Below are positions 27,833-38,099 of a stretch of 64,000 bases of DNA, piece after piece. The translations under genes and the position numbers were made by a program. Source of the DNA: Stenotrophomonas koreensis (GTDB taxonomy: Bacteria > Pseudomonadota > Gammaproteobacteria > Xanthomonadales > Xanthomonadaceae); NCBI RefSeq assembly GCF_001431525.1, contig NZ_LDJH01000006.1:372001-436000 (forward strand). The letters are read 5' to 3'. Positions within the stretch are counted from its first letter, which is position 1; every line of letters begins with the position of its first letter. Below the pieces are notes generated by a model that was given only the letters and a program-made list of their open reading frames with translations, was not told the origin of the DNA and did no database searches.

Positions 27833-28738
27833 TTATTCGCTGGGCTGGGCGCCGGCGCTCAGGCGCTGGCTGGCGGCCTTGCGGGCCAGTACCGCTTCGC
27901 GGTGGGCGATGTAGGCATTGGCGCCGAGGATCACCGCCGCACCGGCCACGGTCCAGGCATCGAGCACCTCGCCAAACAGCAGCCAGCCCAGGGTGGCTAC
28001 CAGTGGCAGCTGGGTGAAGCTGATCGGGGTCAGCGCCGAGACGTCACCCAGGCGCAGGGCGCGGGTCCACAGCAACTGGCCGATGGTGCCGAGCACGCCG
28101 GTAGCGGCCAGCCACAGCCAGGCGACCGGGCTGGGCCAGACCCACTGCAGCAGCGCCGGCACCAACGACAGCGGCACCCAGAACAGGTAGGTGTACAGCA
28201 CCACCGTGTCCGGGGAGTCGGTACGGGTGAGCTGCTTGATCTGGATGGCGACGATCGCGCTGAGGATGGCCGCGGCCACCGGCACCAGCAGGCCGAAGCT
28301 GAAGGCGTGGTGGCCGGGGCGGACAATCAGCAGCACGCCGATGAAGCCGGCCATCACCGCGGCCCAGCGCCGCACGCGCACCACTTCGCCCAGCCACAGC
28401 GCGGCGGCGATGGTGACAAACACCGGGGTGGAATAGGAAATCGCCGTGGCCTGGGACAGCGGCAGGTGGCCCAGTGCCCAGAAGCCGCACAGCATCGACA
28501 CCAGGCCGATTCCCGAGCGCAGCGCATAGCGCGGCAGTTGCCGGGTTTTCCATACCTGCGGGCCGGCACCCAGCAGGATCGGCAGCATCGCCAGCAGGCC
28601 GAAGGCGTTGCGGAAGAACGCCACCTCGGTGGTCGGTACATGCGCGGTGGCCAGGCGGATGGTCACCGCCATCAGGCCGAAGCCCAGGGTGCTGCCCAGC
28701 ATCAGCCAGGCCGCGCGCACGGCGGTGGAGCGGCTCAC
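27833..28738 (-). CDS. EamA/DMT-family transporter, ten membrane helices
   Basis: A 301-residue drug/metabolite-superfamily transporter with two EamA repeats. Hydrophobic segments such as LMLGSTLGFGLMAVTI, ATGVLGTIGQLLWTRAL and TVAGAAVILGANAYIA alternate with short basic loops. The substrate cannot be predicted. The start GTG at 28738 overlaps the murB stop as GTGA; a GTG codon just before it is also possible. It is the last gene of the pyrD-murB run. Confidence 0.85.
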   Translation of the reverse strand: MSRSTAVRAAWLMLGSTLGFGLMAVTIRLATAHVPTTEVAFFRNAFGLLAMLPILLGAGPQVWKTRQLPRYALRSGIGLVSMLCGFWALGHLPLSQATAISYSTPVFVTIAAALWLGEVVRVRRWAAVMAGFIGVLLIVRPGHHAFSFGLLVPVAAAILSAIVAIQIKQLTRTDSPDTVVLYTYLFWVPLSLVPALLQWVWPSPVAWLWLAATGVLGTIGQLLWTRALRLGDVSALTPISFTQLPLVATLGWLLFGEVLDAWTVAGAAVILGANAYIAHREAVLARKAASQRLSAGAQPSE

Positions 28739-29778
28739 CACTGCGCGCCGATCAGGCGCGGTTCCGGTTCGATGGCCACGCCGAAACGCTGCTGCACCGA
28801 GGCGGCGATCTCGCGCGCCAGCGCCAGCAGCTGCGCGCCAGTAGCCTGGCCATGGTTGACCAGCACCAGGGCGTGGTCCGGCGAGACCCCGGCATCACCC
28901 TCGCGATACCCCTTCCAGCCGGCCTGCTCGATCAGCCAGCCGGCCGAGAGTTTGCGTTTCTCCGGCTGGCCGGCCGGGAATACCGGCATCTGCGGCCACT
29001 GCTGCAGCAGGGCCTGGGCCTGTTCGGCGCTGACAATCGGGTTCTTGAAGAAGCTGCCGGCATTGCCCAGCCGGGCCGGGTCGGGCAGCTTGCGCTGGCG
29101 GATGGCGATCACCGCATTGGCCACATCACGGGCACTGGGTAGGGTGACGCCATCGGCGCGCATCTGTTCCTCGATCCCGGCATAGCCGGTGCGCAGTTCA
29201 CTGAGCAGCGGCAGGCGCAGTTCGATCGCGGTGATGATCCAGCGGTCCGGCTGCTGCTTGAACACGCTGTCGCGGTAGCCGAAGGCGCAGTCCTCCGGCA
29301 GCAGACGCTGGAACTGCCCGCTGTGGCGGTCCCAGGCCTCCACGGCGTGGATGAAATCGCCGGCCTGGGCGCCATAGGCGCCGATGTTCTGGATCGGTGC
29401 GGCGCCGGCAGTGCCGGGGATCAGGGCCAGGTTTTCCAGCCCGGACAGGCCGTGGTCCAGGGTCCACATCACCAGGGGATGCCAGCCCATGCCGGCACCG
29501 GCGCGGACGATGGCATGGTCGGCGCGGTGTTCGATGATGGCCACCGAAGTGTCGTCGATGACCAGCAGCGTGGCCTGCGGGTCGCTGACCAGCAACAGGT
29601 TGGAGCCACCACCGAGGGTGATCAACGGCTGTCCGGCTACTTCCGGGTGCGCCAGCGCCGCCGGCAGGGCCTGGCTGTCGTGCACGCGCAGCAGGCGCGG
29701 CGCGGTGGCCGCTACCCCGAAGGTGTTCATCGATTGCAGTGCGACATCGTGGTGCAGCTGCCAGCCTGGCGTACTCAC
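28735..29778 (-). CDS. murB: UDP-N-acetylenolpyruvoylglucosamine reductase MurB (type I)
   Basis: A 347-residue flavoprotein reducing UDP-GlcNAc-enolpyruvate to UDP-MurNAc in peptidoglycan synthesis. FAD-binding elements NTFGVAA and [11 protein letters not shown] open the protein; [17 protein letters not shown] is the type I signature. The proton-donating Ser is in NAGSFFKNP (Phe where Val is common), and the C-terminal Glu in IEPEPRLIG. The GTG at 29778 overlaps the pyrD stop as GTGA; the open frame extends 19 codons upstream without support. Confidence 0.95.
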   Translation of the reverse strand: MSTPGWQLHHDVALQSMNTFGVAATAPRLLRVHDSQALPAALAHPEVAGQPLITLGGGSNLLLVSDPQATLLVIDDTSVAIIEHRADHAIVRAGAGMGWHPLVMWTLDHGLSGLENLALIPGTAGAAPIQNIGAYGAQAGDFIHAVEAWDRHSGQFQRLLPEDCAFGYRDSVFKQQPDRWIITAIELRLPLLSELRTGYAGIEEQMRADGVTLPSARDVANAVIAIRQRKLPDPARLGNAGSFFKNPIVSAEQAQALLQQWPQMPVFPAGQPEKRKLSAGWLIEQAGWKGYREGDAGVSPDHALVLVNHGQATGAQLLALAREIAASVQQRFGVAIEPEPRLIGAQW

Positions 29779-30827
29779 AGGTGGGCTACCCCGCTGGAGG
29801 GCGCTTCGCGCCGGCGGCGGATCGATTCGACGCATTCGCCGATCAGTGCCGGGCCGCGGTAAACCAGCCCGCTGTAGAGCTGCACCATGGTCGCGCCGGC
29901 ACTCATCTTGGCCGCCGCATCAGCCCCGGAGCAGATGCCGCCGACGCCGATCAGCGGGATCGACTCCGGCAGCCGGGTGCGCAGGCGGCGCAGCACCGCG
30001 GTGGAGCGCGCCATCACCGGTGCCCCGGACAGGCCGCCGGCCTCGCTGGCCAGTGGGTGGTTTTCCATGCCCATGCGCGCGATGGTGGTGTTGGTGGCGA
30101 TCACCCCGTCCACCTGCAGCTCTGCCAGCACACGGGCGGCGGCATCGACATCGGCATCGCTCAGGTCCGGCGCCACCTTGACCAGCATCGGCACCCGCTT
30201 GCCATGGCGTGCGGCCAGGGTTTCCTGGCCATCGCGCAGGTGGCTGACCAGCTCGCGCAGGGCCTGTTCTTCCTGCAGCTCGCGCAGCCCGGCAGTGTTG
30301 GGCGAGGAGATGTTGACGGTGATGTAGTCAGCCAGCGCGTACACCTTTTCCAGACAGGTCAGGTAATCGGTATGGGCCAGCTCGTTGGGGGTGTCCTTGT
30401 TCTTGCCGATGTTGATGCCGAGGATGCCGCGATCACGCCGTGCCGCACGCACATTGGCCACCAGCGCATCGACGCCGGCATTGTTGAAACCCATGCGGTT
30501 GATCACGCCCAGGTGCTCGGGCACGCGGAACAGCCGTGGCTGCGGATTGCCGGCCTGCGGGCGCGGGGTCACCGTGCCGATTTCGACATAGCCAAAGCCC
30601 AGCGCGAACAGCGCATCGATATGCTCGCCGTTCTTGTCCAGGCCGGCCGCCAGGCCCACCGGGTTGGGGAATTCCAGGCCGAAAGCGCGGGTTGGCAGCG
30701 GTGCTGGCCGGCTGGCCAGCAGCCCCAGCGTACCGCTGCGGTAGGCAAGATCCAGGGCGCGCAGGCCGGCGCCATGGGCGCGCTCGGCATCCATGCAGAA
30801 CAGGGCGGGACGGAGCAGGGAATACAT
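29775..30827 (-). CDS. pyrD: dihydroorotate dehydrogenase (quinone), class 2
   Basis: A 350-residue membrane-associated FMN enzyme feeding electrons from dihydroorotate to quinone in pyrimidine synthesis. The N-terminal amphipathic helix begins [34 protein letters not shown] and the catalytic-serine segment [14 protein letters not shown] define class 2. FMN-phosphate contacts are in [13 protein letters not shown]. It heads a minus-strand run pyrD-murB-transporter with 4-bp overlaps. Confidence 0.96.
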   Translation of the reverse strand: MYSLLRPALFCMDAERAHGAGLRALDLAYRSGTLGLLASRPAPLPTRAFGLEFPNPVGLAAGLDKNGEHIDALFALGFGYVEIGTVTPRPQAGNPQPRLFRVPEHLGVINRMGFNNAGVDALVANVRAARRDRGILGINIGKNKDTPNELAHTDYLTCLEKVYALADYITVNISSPNTAGLRELQEEQALRELVSHLRDGQETLAARHGKRVPMLVKVAPDLSDADVDAAARVLAELQVDGVIATNTTIARMGMENHPLASEAGGLSGAPVMARSTAVLRRLRTRLPESIPLIGVGGICSGADAAAKMSAGATMVQLYSGLVYRGPALIGECVESIRRRREAPSSGVAHL

Positions 30828-30842
30828 ACGGCAAGGCTCGGG

Positions 30843-31163
30843 TCAGGCGTTCAGGCTGAGCAGCATGGCCAGCCCGCCAAAGAAGAGGAAAAACGCCAGG
30901 ATCCCGAGGATCCACAGCGCAATCGAGACCCAGCCCAGGATCAGCCCGGCCAGTGCCAGGCCATCGCCCTGCTGGGGCTGGCGACGGATCTGCGCCCGGG
31001 CCAGATGCCCGAACACGATGGCGCCGATACTGCCCAGCAGCGGGATCATCGACCAGCCAAGGATGCCCATCACCAGCGACGCCACCGCATAGCCATTGGT
31101 CGTGCTGGTCGGTACGGGTACAGGGGGCGTTGGCATTGCCGGGTTGTCTGCAAGGTCGGTCAT
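30843..31163 (-). CDS. small DUF4190 membrane protein
   Basis: A 106-residue protein with a Pro/Thr-rich start ([16 protein letters not shown]) and two long hydrophobic stretches, [20 protein letters not shown] and the region from [20 protein letters not shown] to the end. The DUF4190 pattern GxxAxxxGhxAR(A)xI is visible as [15 protein letters not shown]. Its function is unknown. It lies 15 bp before pyrD on the same strand and may be co-transcribed. The start ATG lies downstream of an 11-bp hairpin. Confidence 0.75.
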   Translation of the reverse strand: MTDLADNPAMPTPPVPVPTSTTNGYAVASLVMGILGWSMIPLLGSIGAIVFGHLARAQIRRQPQQGDGLALAGLILGWVSIALWILGILAFFLFFGGLAMLLSLNA

Positions 31164-31181
31164 TGGCTGGCGCTCGTGAAA

Positions 31182-31213
31182 GCCGGCTCCCGCACGGGCA
31201 GGCGGGAGCCGGC
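31182..31213 (-). terminator. hairpin after the aldehyde dehydrogenase gene
   Basis: Perfect 11-bp stem GCCGGCTCCCG / CGGGAGCCGGC with a 10-nt loop. It sits between the dehydrogenase stop and the DUF4190 start. The tail is only TTTCACG, so it may be a weak terminator or a transcript-end stabiliser. Confidence 0.55.
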
Positions 31214-31219
31214 GCAGGC

Positions 31220-32752
31220 TTACAGGTCGAACTTGATGCCCTGGGCCAGCGGCAGCGAGTCGGAGTAGTTGATGGTGTTGGTCTGGCGGCGCATGTAGAC
31301 CTTCCACGCATCCGAGCCGGACTCACGGCCACCGCCGGTTTCCTTCTCGCCACCGAAGGCACCGCCGATCTCGGCACCGGAAGTGCCGATGTTGACGTTG
31401 GCGATGCCGCAGTCGCTGCCGGCTGCCGACAGGAACTTCTCGGCTGCCTTCAGGTTCGTGGTGAAGATCGACGAGGACAGGCCCTGCGGCACGCCGTTCT
31501 GCATCTCGATCGCTTCGTCCAGGGTGGAGTACTTCATCACGTACAGGATCGGGGCGAAGGTCTCGTGCTGGACCACTTCATCGCTGTTCTTCAGGCCGGT
31601 GACGATGGCCGGCAGCACGAAGTTGCCCGGGCGGTCGATCGCGGTGCCACCGGTCTGCACGGTGCCGCCTGCGGCCTTGGCTTTCTCGATCGAGGCCAGG
31701 AACTGCTGCACCGCTTCGGGGCTGTTGAGCGGGCCCATCAGGTTGGCTGCATCCAGCGGATCGCCGATCTTGCCTTCGACCTGCTTGTAGGCCTTGATCA
31801 AGGTGGCCAGCACGTTGTCGTAGATCGATTCGTGCACGATCAGGCGGCGGGTGGTGGTGCAGCGCTGGCCGGCGGTGCCGACGGCGCCGAACACGATGCC
31901 CGGCACGGCCAGCTTCAGGTCGGCGGTTTCGTCCAGGATGATCGCGTTGTTGCCGCCCAGCTCGAGCAGGCAGCGGCCCAGGCGGGCGGCGACCTTCTGG
32001 TTGACGATGCGCCCGACCTGGGTCGAGCCGGTGAAGGAGATCAGCGGCACGCGCTTGTCCTCGACCAGCTTCTCCGACAACGCGGTGCCGGCGTCGTTGA
32101 TCAGGAAGAAGATGTCCGGGAAGCCGCCTTCGCGCAGGGCTTCGTTGCAGATGCGCATGGACGCGATCGCGGTCAGCGGGGTCTTGTTGGACGGCTTCCA
32201 GATGCAGACATCACCGCAGATCGCGGCCAGGAAGCTGTTCCAGGCCCAGACCGCGACCGGGAAGTTGAAGGCCGAGATGATGCCGACGATGCCCAGCGGC
32301 TGGTACTGCTCGTACATGCGGTGGCCGGGGCGCTCGCTGTGCATGGTGTAGCCATACAGCATGCGGCTCTGGCCCACGGCAAAGTCGGCGATGTCGATCA
32401 TTTCCTGGACTTCGCCGTCGCCTTCCGGCTTGGACTTGCCCATTTCCAGCGCGACCAGCGAACCCAGCGCGTCCTTGTGCCGGCGCAGGGCTTCGCCGCA
32501 CAGGCGGATGGCCTCGCCACGACGCGGTGCCGGGGTGGTGCGCCAGACCTTGAAGGCCTGCTGGGCGCGGGCCAGGATGGTTTCGTAGTCCGCCTCGGTG
32601 GTGGCCTGGACCTGGGCAATGACCTCGCCGGTGGTCGGGTTGCGCGGGCTGATGGTCCCGGCACCGGTAGCGCTGGACCATTCTCCATCACCCAGGTAGG
32701 TACCGGAATTGGTGGCGTCCAGCCCTAAGGCCTTGAGCAGTTCAAACGACAT
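31220..32752 (-). CDS. ALDH7-type aldehyde dehydrogenase (aminoadipate-semialdehyde dehydrogenase-like)
   Basis: A 510-residue NAD-dependent aldehyde dehydrogenase. The catalytic Cys is in [17 protein letters not shown] (near residue 305), the general-base Glu in LELGGNN, and the cofactor contacts in [10 protein letters not shown] and [22 protein letters not shown] and [19 protein letters not shown] are ALDH7 features; that family (AmaB/ALDH7A1) oxidises alpha-aminoadipate semialdehyde in lysine/pipecolate breakdown and sometimes betaine aldehyde. No lysine-catabolic gene is beside it, so the substrate is inferred from family only. Confidence 0.88.
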   Translation of the reverse strand: MSFELLKALGLDATNSGTYLGDGEWSSATGAGTISPRNPTTGEVIAQVQATTEADYETILARAQQAFKVWRTTPAPRRGEAIRLCGEALRRHKDALGSLVALEMGKSKPEGDGEVQEMIDIADFAVGQSRMLYGYTMHSERPGHRMYEQYQPLGIVGIISAFNFPVAVWAWNSFLAAICGDVCIWKPSNKTPLTAIASMRICNEALREGGFPDIFFLINDAGTALSEKLVEDKRVPLISFTGSTQVGRIVNQKVAARLGRCLLELGGNNAIILDETADLKLAVPGIVFGAVGTAGQRCTTTRRLIVHESIYDNVLATLIKAYKQVEGKIGDPLDAANLMGPLNSPEAVQQFLASIEKAKAAGGTVQTGGTAIDRPGNFVLPAIVTGLKNSDEVVQHETFAPILYVMKYSTLDEAIEMQNGVPQGLSSSIFTTNLKAAEKFLSAAGSDCGIANVNIGTSGAEIGGAFGGEKETGGGRESGSDAWKVYMRRQTNTINYSDSLPLAQGIKFDL

Positions 32753-33066
32753 GGAAACTCCAGATTACGTTACGAAAAGGTCACGCACCCGCGGCGCGTC
32801 CGGGGGGAGGTGGCATGTGGGCATGCCATCTTAACAGAGCGCTGAAACACTACGTTGGGCAGGGCTGGGGGCGTGTTGCCGGTGGCGTGGTGCGGTACCG
32901 GCGCCAGTGGCCGTGGGGGCCGGGCCTGCCGCGGCGCCGGTCACGTTGTGCGCGGGTGCGAGGGCTGCAGCGGGGTGGGGGCTTGGTACGGTTGCCCTGC
33001 GCTGTGAACTGCGGCTCCGGGCGATGGCCGTGAACGGAGAGCGGATGCTAGAATCGCCGGCCTCAT
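32753..33066. other. intergenic region between the dehydrogenase and tRNA genes
   Basis: About 310 bases without a credible gene. It must hold the minus-strand dehydrogenase promoter and the tRNA promoter. For the tRNA a -10-like TAGAAT is at 33049-33054, 12 bp before the mature 5' end; no good -35 is seen. Confidence 0.5.
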
Positions 33067-33143
33067 GGCTCCGTAGCTCAGCTGGATAGAGCGGTCCCCT
33101 CCTAAGGGACAGGTCGCACGTTCGAATCGTGTCGGGGCCACCA
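33067..33143 (+). tRNA. tRNA-Arg (anticodon CCT)
   Basis: A full 77-nt cloverleaf can be folded. The acceptor stem is GGCTCCG / CGGGGCC with one G-U pair and the D arm is AGCTCAGCTGGATAGAGC. The anticodon stem GTCCC/GGGAC encloses loop CTCCTAA (CCT at positions 34-36, reading AGG). The T arm has TTCGAAT; CCA is encoded. Confidence 0.96.
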
Positions 33144-33222
33144 CCTTTGCACAGGTCGGAGAGCTGCCAGCGCCCATGCGCTGCGCCGCCCCGGCCTGTT
33201 GTTCATTGCAGGGCCTTGCAGC

Positions 33223-34185
33223 GTGATCCAGCGCAACAACCAGACCGCGTGGGGACTGTTCAACGGCGTGCTCGCCGGTGCCCTGTGGGGCATGGTGTTC
33301 CTGGCGCCGGCCTTGACCACCGCATTTTCTGCGCTGCAGCTGGCCGTGGGCCGCTACCTGCTATACGGCGCGGTGGCCTGTGCGTTGCTGCTGCCGTTGT
33401 GGCCGGCGCTGCGTGCGCAGGTCGATCGCCGCGCCTGGCTGGCCCTGGCCGGGCTGAGCCTGCTCGGCAACCTGGTCTATTTCGTGTTTCTGGCGATGGC
33501 CGTGCACTGGGCTGGCGGTGCGGCGGCCGCGCTGATCGTGGGCATGGTGCCGGTGGTGGTGGCGGCGGTGGATGCGCGGCGGCCAACGGCCCTGCCGTTG
33601 CGCCAGCTGGCACCGGCGCTTTGCCTGTGTGTGCTGGGCTCGCTGCTGGTGGCCTGGGCAGCACTCGGCCACGGCGGTGGAGCGATGGCCGATGCAGACC
33701 GGGATCTCGGCCAGCGCGTGCTGGGCCTGCTCTGCGCGCTGGCCGCGCTGGCCGCCTGGAGTGCCTACTCGATCGCCAATGTGGTGTGGATGCGGCGCTA
33801 TCCGCGCCTGTCCGGGCATGCCTGGTCATTGCTGACCGGAGTGGCGACCGGGGCCATCGCCGTGCTGTTGCTGCCGCTGGCGCTGTGGCTGGGTCCGCTC
33901 GGGCAGAGCCAGGGCCAGTGGCTGCACTTTGCCGGCATCTGTGCGCTGCTGGCCGTCGGTGCCTCGGTGCTGGGCAATGCCTGCTGGAACCGGGCCACGC
34001 GCAGCCTGCCGCTGAGCCTGGGCGGGCAGCTGATCGTGTTTGAAACCCTGTTCGCACTGCTTTATGGCTTCATCTGGCAGCAGCGTGGCCCGACCCTGCT
34101 GGAGCTGCTGGCCATTGCGCTGTTGGTCGGCGGGGTCGTGCTGGCCGCACAGGCCCACGCCCGCTGGGAAAAAATCCACGGTTGA
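33223..34185 (+). CDS. EamA/DMT-family transporter
   Basis: A roughly 320-residue membrane protein with ten hydrophobic segments in two EamA halves (LFNGVLAGALWGMVFLAPAL near the start, IALLVGGVVLAAQAHARW at the end). Its substrate is unknown. The start is unclear: GTG at 33223 (MIQRNNQTAWG) fits the family better than TTG at 33199, but neither has a strong ribosome site. It begins 80 bp after the tRNA-Arg gene and has little similarity to the EamA gene at 27833. Confidence 0.82.
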   Translation: MIQRNNQTAWGLFNGVLAGALWGMVFLAPALTTAFSALQLAVGRYLLYGAVACALLLPLWPALRAQVDRRAWLALAGLSLLGNLVYFVFLAMAVHWAGGAAAALIVGMVPVVVAAVDARRPTALPLRQLAPALCLCVLGSLLVAWAALGHGGGAMADADRDLGQRVLGLLCALAALAAWSAYSIANVVWMRRYPRLSGHAWSLLTGVATGAIAVLLLPLALWLGPLGQSQGQWLHFAGICALLAVGASVLGNACWNRATRSLPLSLGGQLIVFETLFALLYGFIWQQRGPTLLELLAIALLVGGVVLAAQAHARWEKIHG

Positions 34186-34317
34186 GCCGCGCAGGCCCGG
34201 CGCCTGGCCGCGGTAATGGCCGGTTGCGCTGGCGGCTTGCGCTGCCGCCCGACGCTGGCATCGGCGCGCGTTGGTCCGCGGCTGCCGCAGCGGCTGTGGC
34301 CGCTTGATCCGCGGGTT

Positions 34318-34346
34318 TTGACAGAAGATCGCTGACGATCACATTT
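34318..34346 (+). promoter_or_regulatory. candidate threonine operon promoter
   Basis: A consensus -35 TTGACA (34318-34323) is followed after 17 bp by a weak -10 (ACATTT, 34341-34346). It lies about 160-190 bp before the leader peptide. No better pair was seen in 34186-34508, which otherwise holds no gene. Confidence 0.45.
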
Positions 34347-34508
34347 GCAACCAAATCGGTGCATGTTCGCCGATGATGCGCGGAAAATTATTTTGCAATG
34401 CAACAGTTGACAGCAGCAGGCGCTGTGCGGTCTGCTCGCTGCATGTCGATCTGCCGCGCCACCGTTGATTCCACTGCCGCCGTGCTGGCGCCTGCTGGCG
34501 TCACCGGC

Positions 34509-34562
34509 ATGACCATCATTACCACCACCACTTGGCTGGTGCGGCCCGTCGTATTCGTCTAA
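34509..34562 (+). CDS. thrL: threonine operon leader peptide
   Basis: A 17-residue peptide, [17 protein letters not shown], with five threonine and two isoleucine codons packed in its first eight positions, the attenuation signature of thr operons. The frame is open back to an ATG at 34443, which would give a 39-residue form; neither ATG has a strong ribosome site. The stop is 14 nt before the attenuator hairpin. Slow ribosomes at the Thr/Ile run would free an alternative pairing and let thrABC be transcribed. Confidence 0.85.
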   Translation: MTIITTTTWLVRPVVFV

Positions 34563-34576
34563 CCCCCGAAAACAAC

Positions 34577-34626
34577 GGCCCCGCACCGACCAGGTTGCGG
34601 GACTTCGCAACCTGCGGTGCCGGGCC
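34577..34626 (+). terminator. thr operon attenuator hairpin
   Basis: The outer arms GGCCCCGCACCG and CGGTGCCGGGCC (11 of 12 pair) enclose an inner perfect 9-bp stem CAGGTTGCG / CGCAACCTG with loop GGACTT. The leader coding end contains GGTGCGGCC, which can instead pair with the left arm and act as antiterminator. The run after it is TCAATCCCC, so termination may be only partly intrinsic. Confidence 0.75.
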
Positions 34627-34650
34627 TCAATCCCCCAGAGGTCTGTTGTG

Positions 34651-37146
34651 ATGTCATCGTCCGCCGCTGCACCCGCTTCCTCGCCCGATGCCTTGGTCAT
34701 CGCCCACAAGTTCGGCGGTACCTCGGTGGCCTCGGCGCAGCGTTACCGGCATGTCGCCGAGCTGCTGCTGCAGCGCCCGGAAACCACCCAGGTGGTGGTG
34801 GTCTCGGCGATGAAGGGTGTCACCGATGCGCTGATCGAGCTGGCCAACCTCGCTGCCCAGGGGCAGCCGCAGTGGCGTCAGGCCTGGCAGGCGTTGCGCC
34901 AGCGTCACCACGAGGCGGCCACCGAGCTGCTGGGCGAGGACTCGGCCGACCTGCTGCAGTGGCTGGACGGGCGCTTTGACAAGCTGGCCGGGTTGCTTGA
35001 GGCACTGGCGGTGATCGGTGGTCTGCCCGAGGAGGTGCTCGAGCGCGTCCAGGGCTTGGGCGAGGTGTTCTCGGCACAGCTGCTGGGCCGCTATTTCAAC
35101 CGGCTCGGCCAACCCTGCGCGGTGCTCGATGCCCGCGATGTGCTGGTGGTTGCACACGGCGAGCTGGGGGTCAGCGTCGACTGGGAACGCAGTGCGGCCA
35201 ACCTGGCCGCCTGGCGCGTGGACAACCCGCAGTCGCGGGTGGTGGTCACCGGTTTTGTCGCCCGTGATGGCCAGGGCCGGATCACCACCCTGGGCCGCAA
35301 CGGCAGCGATTATTCCGGGGCGATCTTTGCCGCGCTGTTCGAGGCGGCCGAGCTGCACATCTGGACCGATGTCGACGGTGTGCTCTCGGCCGACCCGCGG
35401 GTGGTGCCCGAGGCGGTGACCCTGGCCGCGCTCAGCTATGACGAGGCCTGCGAACTGGCCTATTTCGGCGCCAAGGTGGTGCACCCGCAGACGATGAGCC
35501 CGGCCATCGCCCGGCAGATGCCGATCGTGATCCGCAACACCTTCAACCCGAGCCATCCCGGCACTCGGATTGCGTCCAGCAGTGAGCCCAGTGGCCCGAT
35601 CAAGGGCCTGACCCTGAGCGAGCAGCTGGCCGTGCTCAACCTGGAAGGCAGCGGCCTGATCGGCGTGCCCGGTACCGCCGAGCGGGTGTTCGCCGCGCTG
35701 CGCCATGCCCAGGTCTCGGTGGTGATGATCTCGCAGGGCTCCTCGGAGCATTCGATCTGCTGCGTGGTGCGTGCCGGCGATGCCGCGCGCGGCCGCCAGG
35801 CCCTGCTGCAGGCCTTTGCCCATGAACTGGCCAACGGCCACGTGCACCGGGTCCAGCTCACGGAAGGGGTCAGCGTGCTGGCCGCCGTCGGCGACGGCAT
35901 GGCCGGCCAGCCGGGTGTGGCCGCGCGCCTGTTCAATGCGCTGGGCCGGGCCCAGGTCAACATCCTGGCCATCGCCCAGGGCGCCTCGGAGCGCAACATC
36001 TCGGTGGCGGTGGCCAGTGCCGACGCCCAGCGTGCGCTGCGCGCGGCGCATGCCGGGTTCTGGTTGTCCGAACAGACCTTTGCCATTGGCGTGATCGGCC
36101 CGGGCAATGTCGGCGCTGCACTGATCGAGCAGCTGCTCGGTGCACGCGAGGGCCTGCGCCAGCGAGCCAACCTGGACCTGCGCCTGCTGGCGGTGGGCAG
36201 TCGCCAGCAGATGCTGCTCTCGCCCACGGCCCTGGCCAGCGACTGGCGCCAGGCCCTGGCCGGGCAGGCCGCGCCGCTGGACCTGCAGGCCTTCGCTGCG
36301 CACCTGCGCCGCAGCGAACTGCCGCACGCGATGATCATCGACTGCTCCGGCAGCTCGGAGGTGGCCGACCACTATGCCCAGTGGCTGGCCGCCGGCATCC
36401 ATGTGATCACCCCCAACAAGCAGGCCGGGGCTGGCCCGCAGCAGCGCTATGCCGCGATCCAGGCAGCAGCGCGGGCCAGCGGTGCGCGCTTCCGTTACGA
36501 GGCCACGGTCGGTGCGGGGCTGCCGGTGATCACCACCCTGCGCGACCTGGTGGATACCGGCGACCAGCTGCACAGCATCGAGGGCATCTTCTCCGGCACC
36601 CTGGCCTGGTTGTTCAACACGTTCGATGGCAGCGTGCCGTTCTCGCAGCTGGTCAGCCAGGCGCGGGCGATGGGCTACACCGAGCCGGACCCGCGCGATG
36701 ACCTGTCCGGCATCGATGTGGCGCGCAAGCTGGTGATCCTGGCGCGCGAGGCCGGCTTTGCGCTGGAGCTGGACGATGTCCAGGTCGAAAGCCTGGTGCC
36801 CGAGGCCCTGCGCAGCGCCGATGTGGAACAGTTCATGGCGCGCCTGGCCGAGGTCGATGCCGCGTTTGCGCAGCGCCAGGCACAGGCGGCTGCCGCCGGC
36901 CAGGTGCTGCGCTACGTGGCACGCTTCGTGCCGGGGCAGGGCGCGCAGGTGGGGCTGGTGGCCGTGCCGGCCGATCACGGCTTTGCCCACCTGCGCCTGA
37001 CCGACAACGTGGTCCAGTTCACCACCGCCCGCTACTGCGCCAACCCGCTGGTGGTGCAGGGACCGGGTGCCGGGCCGGAGGTCACCGCTGCCGGCGTGTT
37101 TGCCGATGTGCTGCGGGTGGCCGCCGGTGAAGGGGCGCGGCTGTGA
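34651..37146 (+). CDS. thrA: bifunctional aspartokinase / homoserine dehydrogenase I
   Basis: An 831-residue fusion catalysing the first and third steps of threonine synthesis. The aspartokinase domain starts [34 protein letters not shown] is its substrate loop. Two ACT modules follow (about 310-460) and give threonine feedback. The homoserine dehydrogenase part begins [17 protein letters not shown] near residue 472 and contains TPNKQAGAG and [21 protein letters not shown] lies about 8 nt before the ATG; a GTG codon immediately precedes it. Its stop overlaps the thrB start as GTGA. Confidence 0.96.
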   Translation: MSSSAAAPASSPDALVIAHKFGGTSVASAQRYRHVAELLLQRPETTQVVVVSAMKGVTDALIELANLAAQGQPQWRQAWQALRQRHHEAATELLGEDSADLLQWLDGRFDKLAGLLEALAVIGGLPEEVLERVQGLGEVFSAQLLGRYFNRLGQPCAVLDARDVLVVAHGELGVSVDWERSAANLAAWRVDNPQSRVVVTGFVARDGQGRITTLGRNGSDYSGAIFAALFEAAELHIWTDVDGVLSADPRVVPEAVTLAALSYDEACELAYFGAKVVHPQTMSPAIARQMPIVIRNTFNPSHPGTRIASSSEPSGPIKGLTLSEQLAVLNLEGSGLIGVPGTAERVFAALRHAQVSVVMISQGSSEHSICCVVRAGDAARGRQALLQAFAHELANGHVHRVQLTEGVSVLAAVGDGMAGQPGVAARLFNALGRAQVNILAIAQGASERNISVAVASADAQRALRAAHAGFWLSEQTFAIGVIGPGNVGAALIEQLLGAREGLRQRANLDLRLLAVGSRQQMLLSPTALASDWRQALAGQAAPLDLQAFAAHLRRSELPHAMIIDCSGSSEVADHYAQWLAAGIHVITPNKQAGAGPQQRYAAIQAAARASGARFRYEATVGAGLPVITTLRDLVDTGDQLHSIEGIFSGTLAWLFNTFDGSVPFSQLVSQARAMGYTEPDPRDDLSGIDVARKLVILAREAGFALELDDVQVESLVPEALRSADVEQFMARLAEVDAAFAQRQAQAAAAGQVLRYVARFVPGQGAQVGLVAVPADHGFAHLRLTDNVVQFTTARYCANPLVVQGPGAGPEVTAAGVFADVLRVAAGEGARL

Positions 37147-38099
37147 GCGGGGCGCAGGTTTGTGCCTGGTCCAGTGCATTCGCGCCGGCCTCGGTGGGCA
37201 ATGTCGCCGTCGGCTTTGACCTGCTCGGGCATGCGCTGGCCGGTGTCGGCGATACCGTGCACGTGCGCCGGATTGCTGCGCCGGAAGTGCGCATCCTGGC
37301 CATCCGCCACACCCCGTTCGCGCTGCCACTGGAGGCAGTGCGCAACACCGCCGGGGCGGCGTTGATCGCGCTGCGCGAACAGTTGCAGCTGGCCCATGGC
37401 TTTGAGTTGGTGATCGACAAGGGCATCGCGCTGGGCTCGGGCATGGGTGGATCGGCCGCCTCCTGCGTGGCCGCGCTGGTGGCCGCCAATGCACTGTTGG
37501 ACAGCCCGCTGGCGCGCGAGCAGCTCTACGACTTCGCGTTGACCGGCGAGGCGGTGGCCAGTGGTGGCCGCCACGGCGACAACGTCGCCCCGATGCTGCT
37601 CGGCGGCCTGGTGCTGGCCACCGCGCAGCGGATGGTGCCCATCCCGGTGCCGCAGGACTGGCACTGCCTGCTGGTACATCCGGATGCGGTGCTGGAAACC
37701 CGCCAGGCCCGGCAGGCGCTGGCCGGTGCCTACCAGCTGGCCGAGTTCGTCGCCCAGAGCGCCAACCTGGCCCAGGTCATCGCCGGCTGTTACCGCGCCG
37801 ATGCGGCGCTGGTGCGTGCCGGGCTGGCCGATGTGCTGGTCGAGCCGCGCCGCGCCGGCTTGATTGCCGGCTTTGCCCAGGCCAAGGCGGCAGCACTGCA
37901 GGCCGGGGCGATGGGCGCGAGCATCTCCGGCGCCGGCCCCAGCGTGTTTGCCTGGTTTGAAACCGCTGCCGCTGCCAGCCTGGCGACGGCCCCTATACAG
38001 GCGGCCTTTGCCGCCGCCGGGCTGTCCAGCCAGGCCTGGATCAGCCCGATCAATGCCCCTGCCGCCCACCTGTGCCCATCCCCCGAGGACCTGCCGTGA
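37143..38099 (+). CDS. thrB: homoserine kinase
   Basis: A 318-residue GHMP-family kinase making O-phosphohomoserine. The ATP loop is [19 protein letters not shown] near residue 98, preceded by the N-terminal [19 protein letters not shown]; the C-terminal [15 protein letters not shown] is the third GHMP motif. The GTG start overlaps the thrA stop, and GAAGGGGC just upstream is the ribosome site. Its last base is shared with the thrC ATG. Confidence 0.96.
   Translation: MSGAQVCAWSSAFAPASVGNVAVGFDLLGHALAGVGDTVHVRRIAAPEVRILAIRHTPFALPLEAVRNTAGAALIALREQLQLAHGFELVIDKGIALGSGMGGSAASCVAALVAANALLDSPLAREQLYDFALTGEAVASGGRHGDNVAPMLLGGLVLATAQRMVPIPVPQDWHCLLVHPDAVLETRQARQALAGAYQLAEFVAQSANLAQVIAGCYRADAALVRAGLADVLVEPRRAGLIAGFAQAKAAALQAGAMGASISGAGPSVFAWFETAAAASLATAPIQAAFAAAGLSSQAWISPINAPAAHLCPSPEDLP

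Noticed and set aside
33067..33300. tRNA-Arg as an integration site for a genomic island
   Set aside because: No integrase, no repeated tRNA 3' end and no change of composition downstream; the next gene is an ordinary EamA transporter.
34318..34650. T-box or riboswitch upstream of thrA
   Set aside because: No T-box (TGGNACCGCG-like) sequence is seen; the Thr-rich leader peptide and attenuator explain the region.
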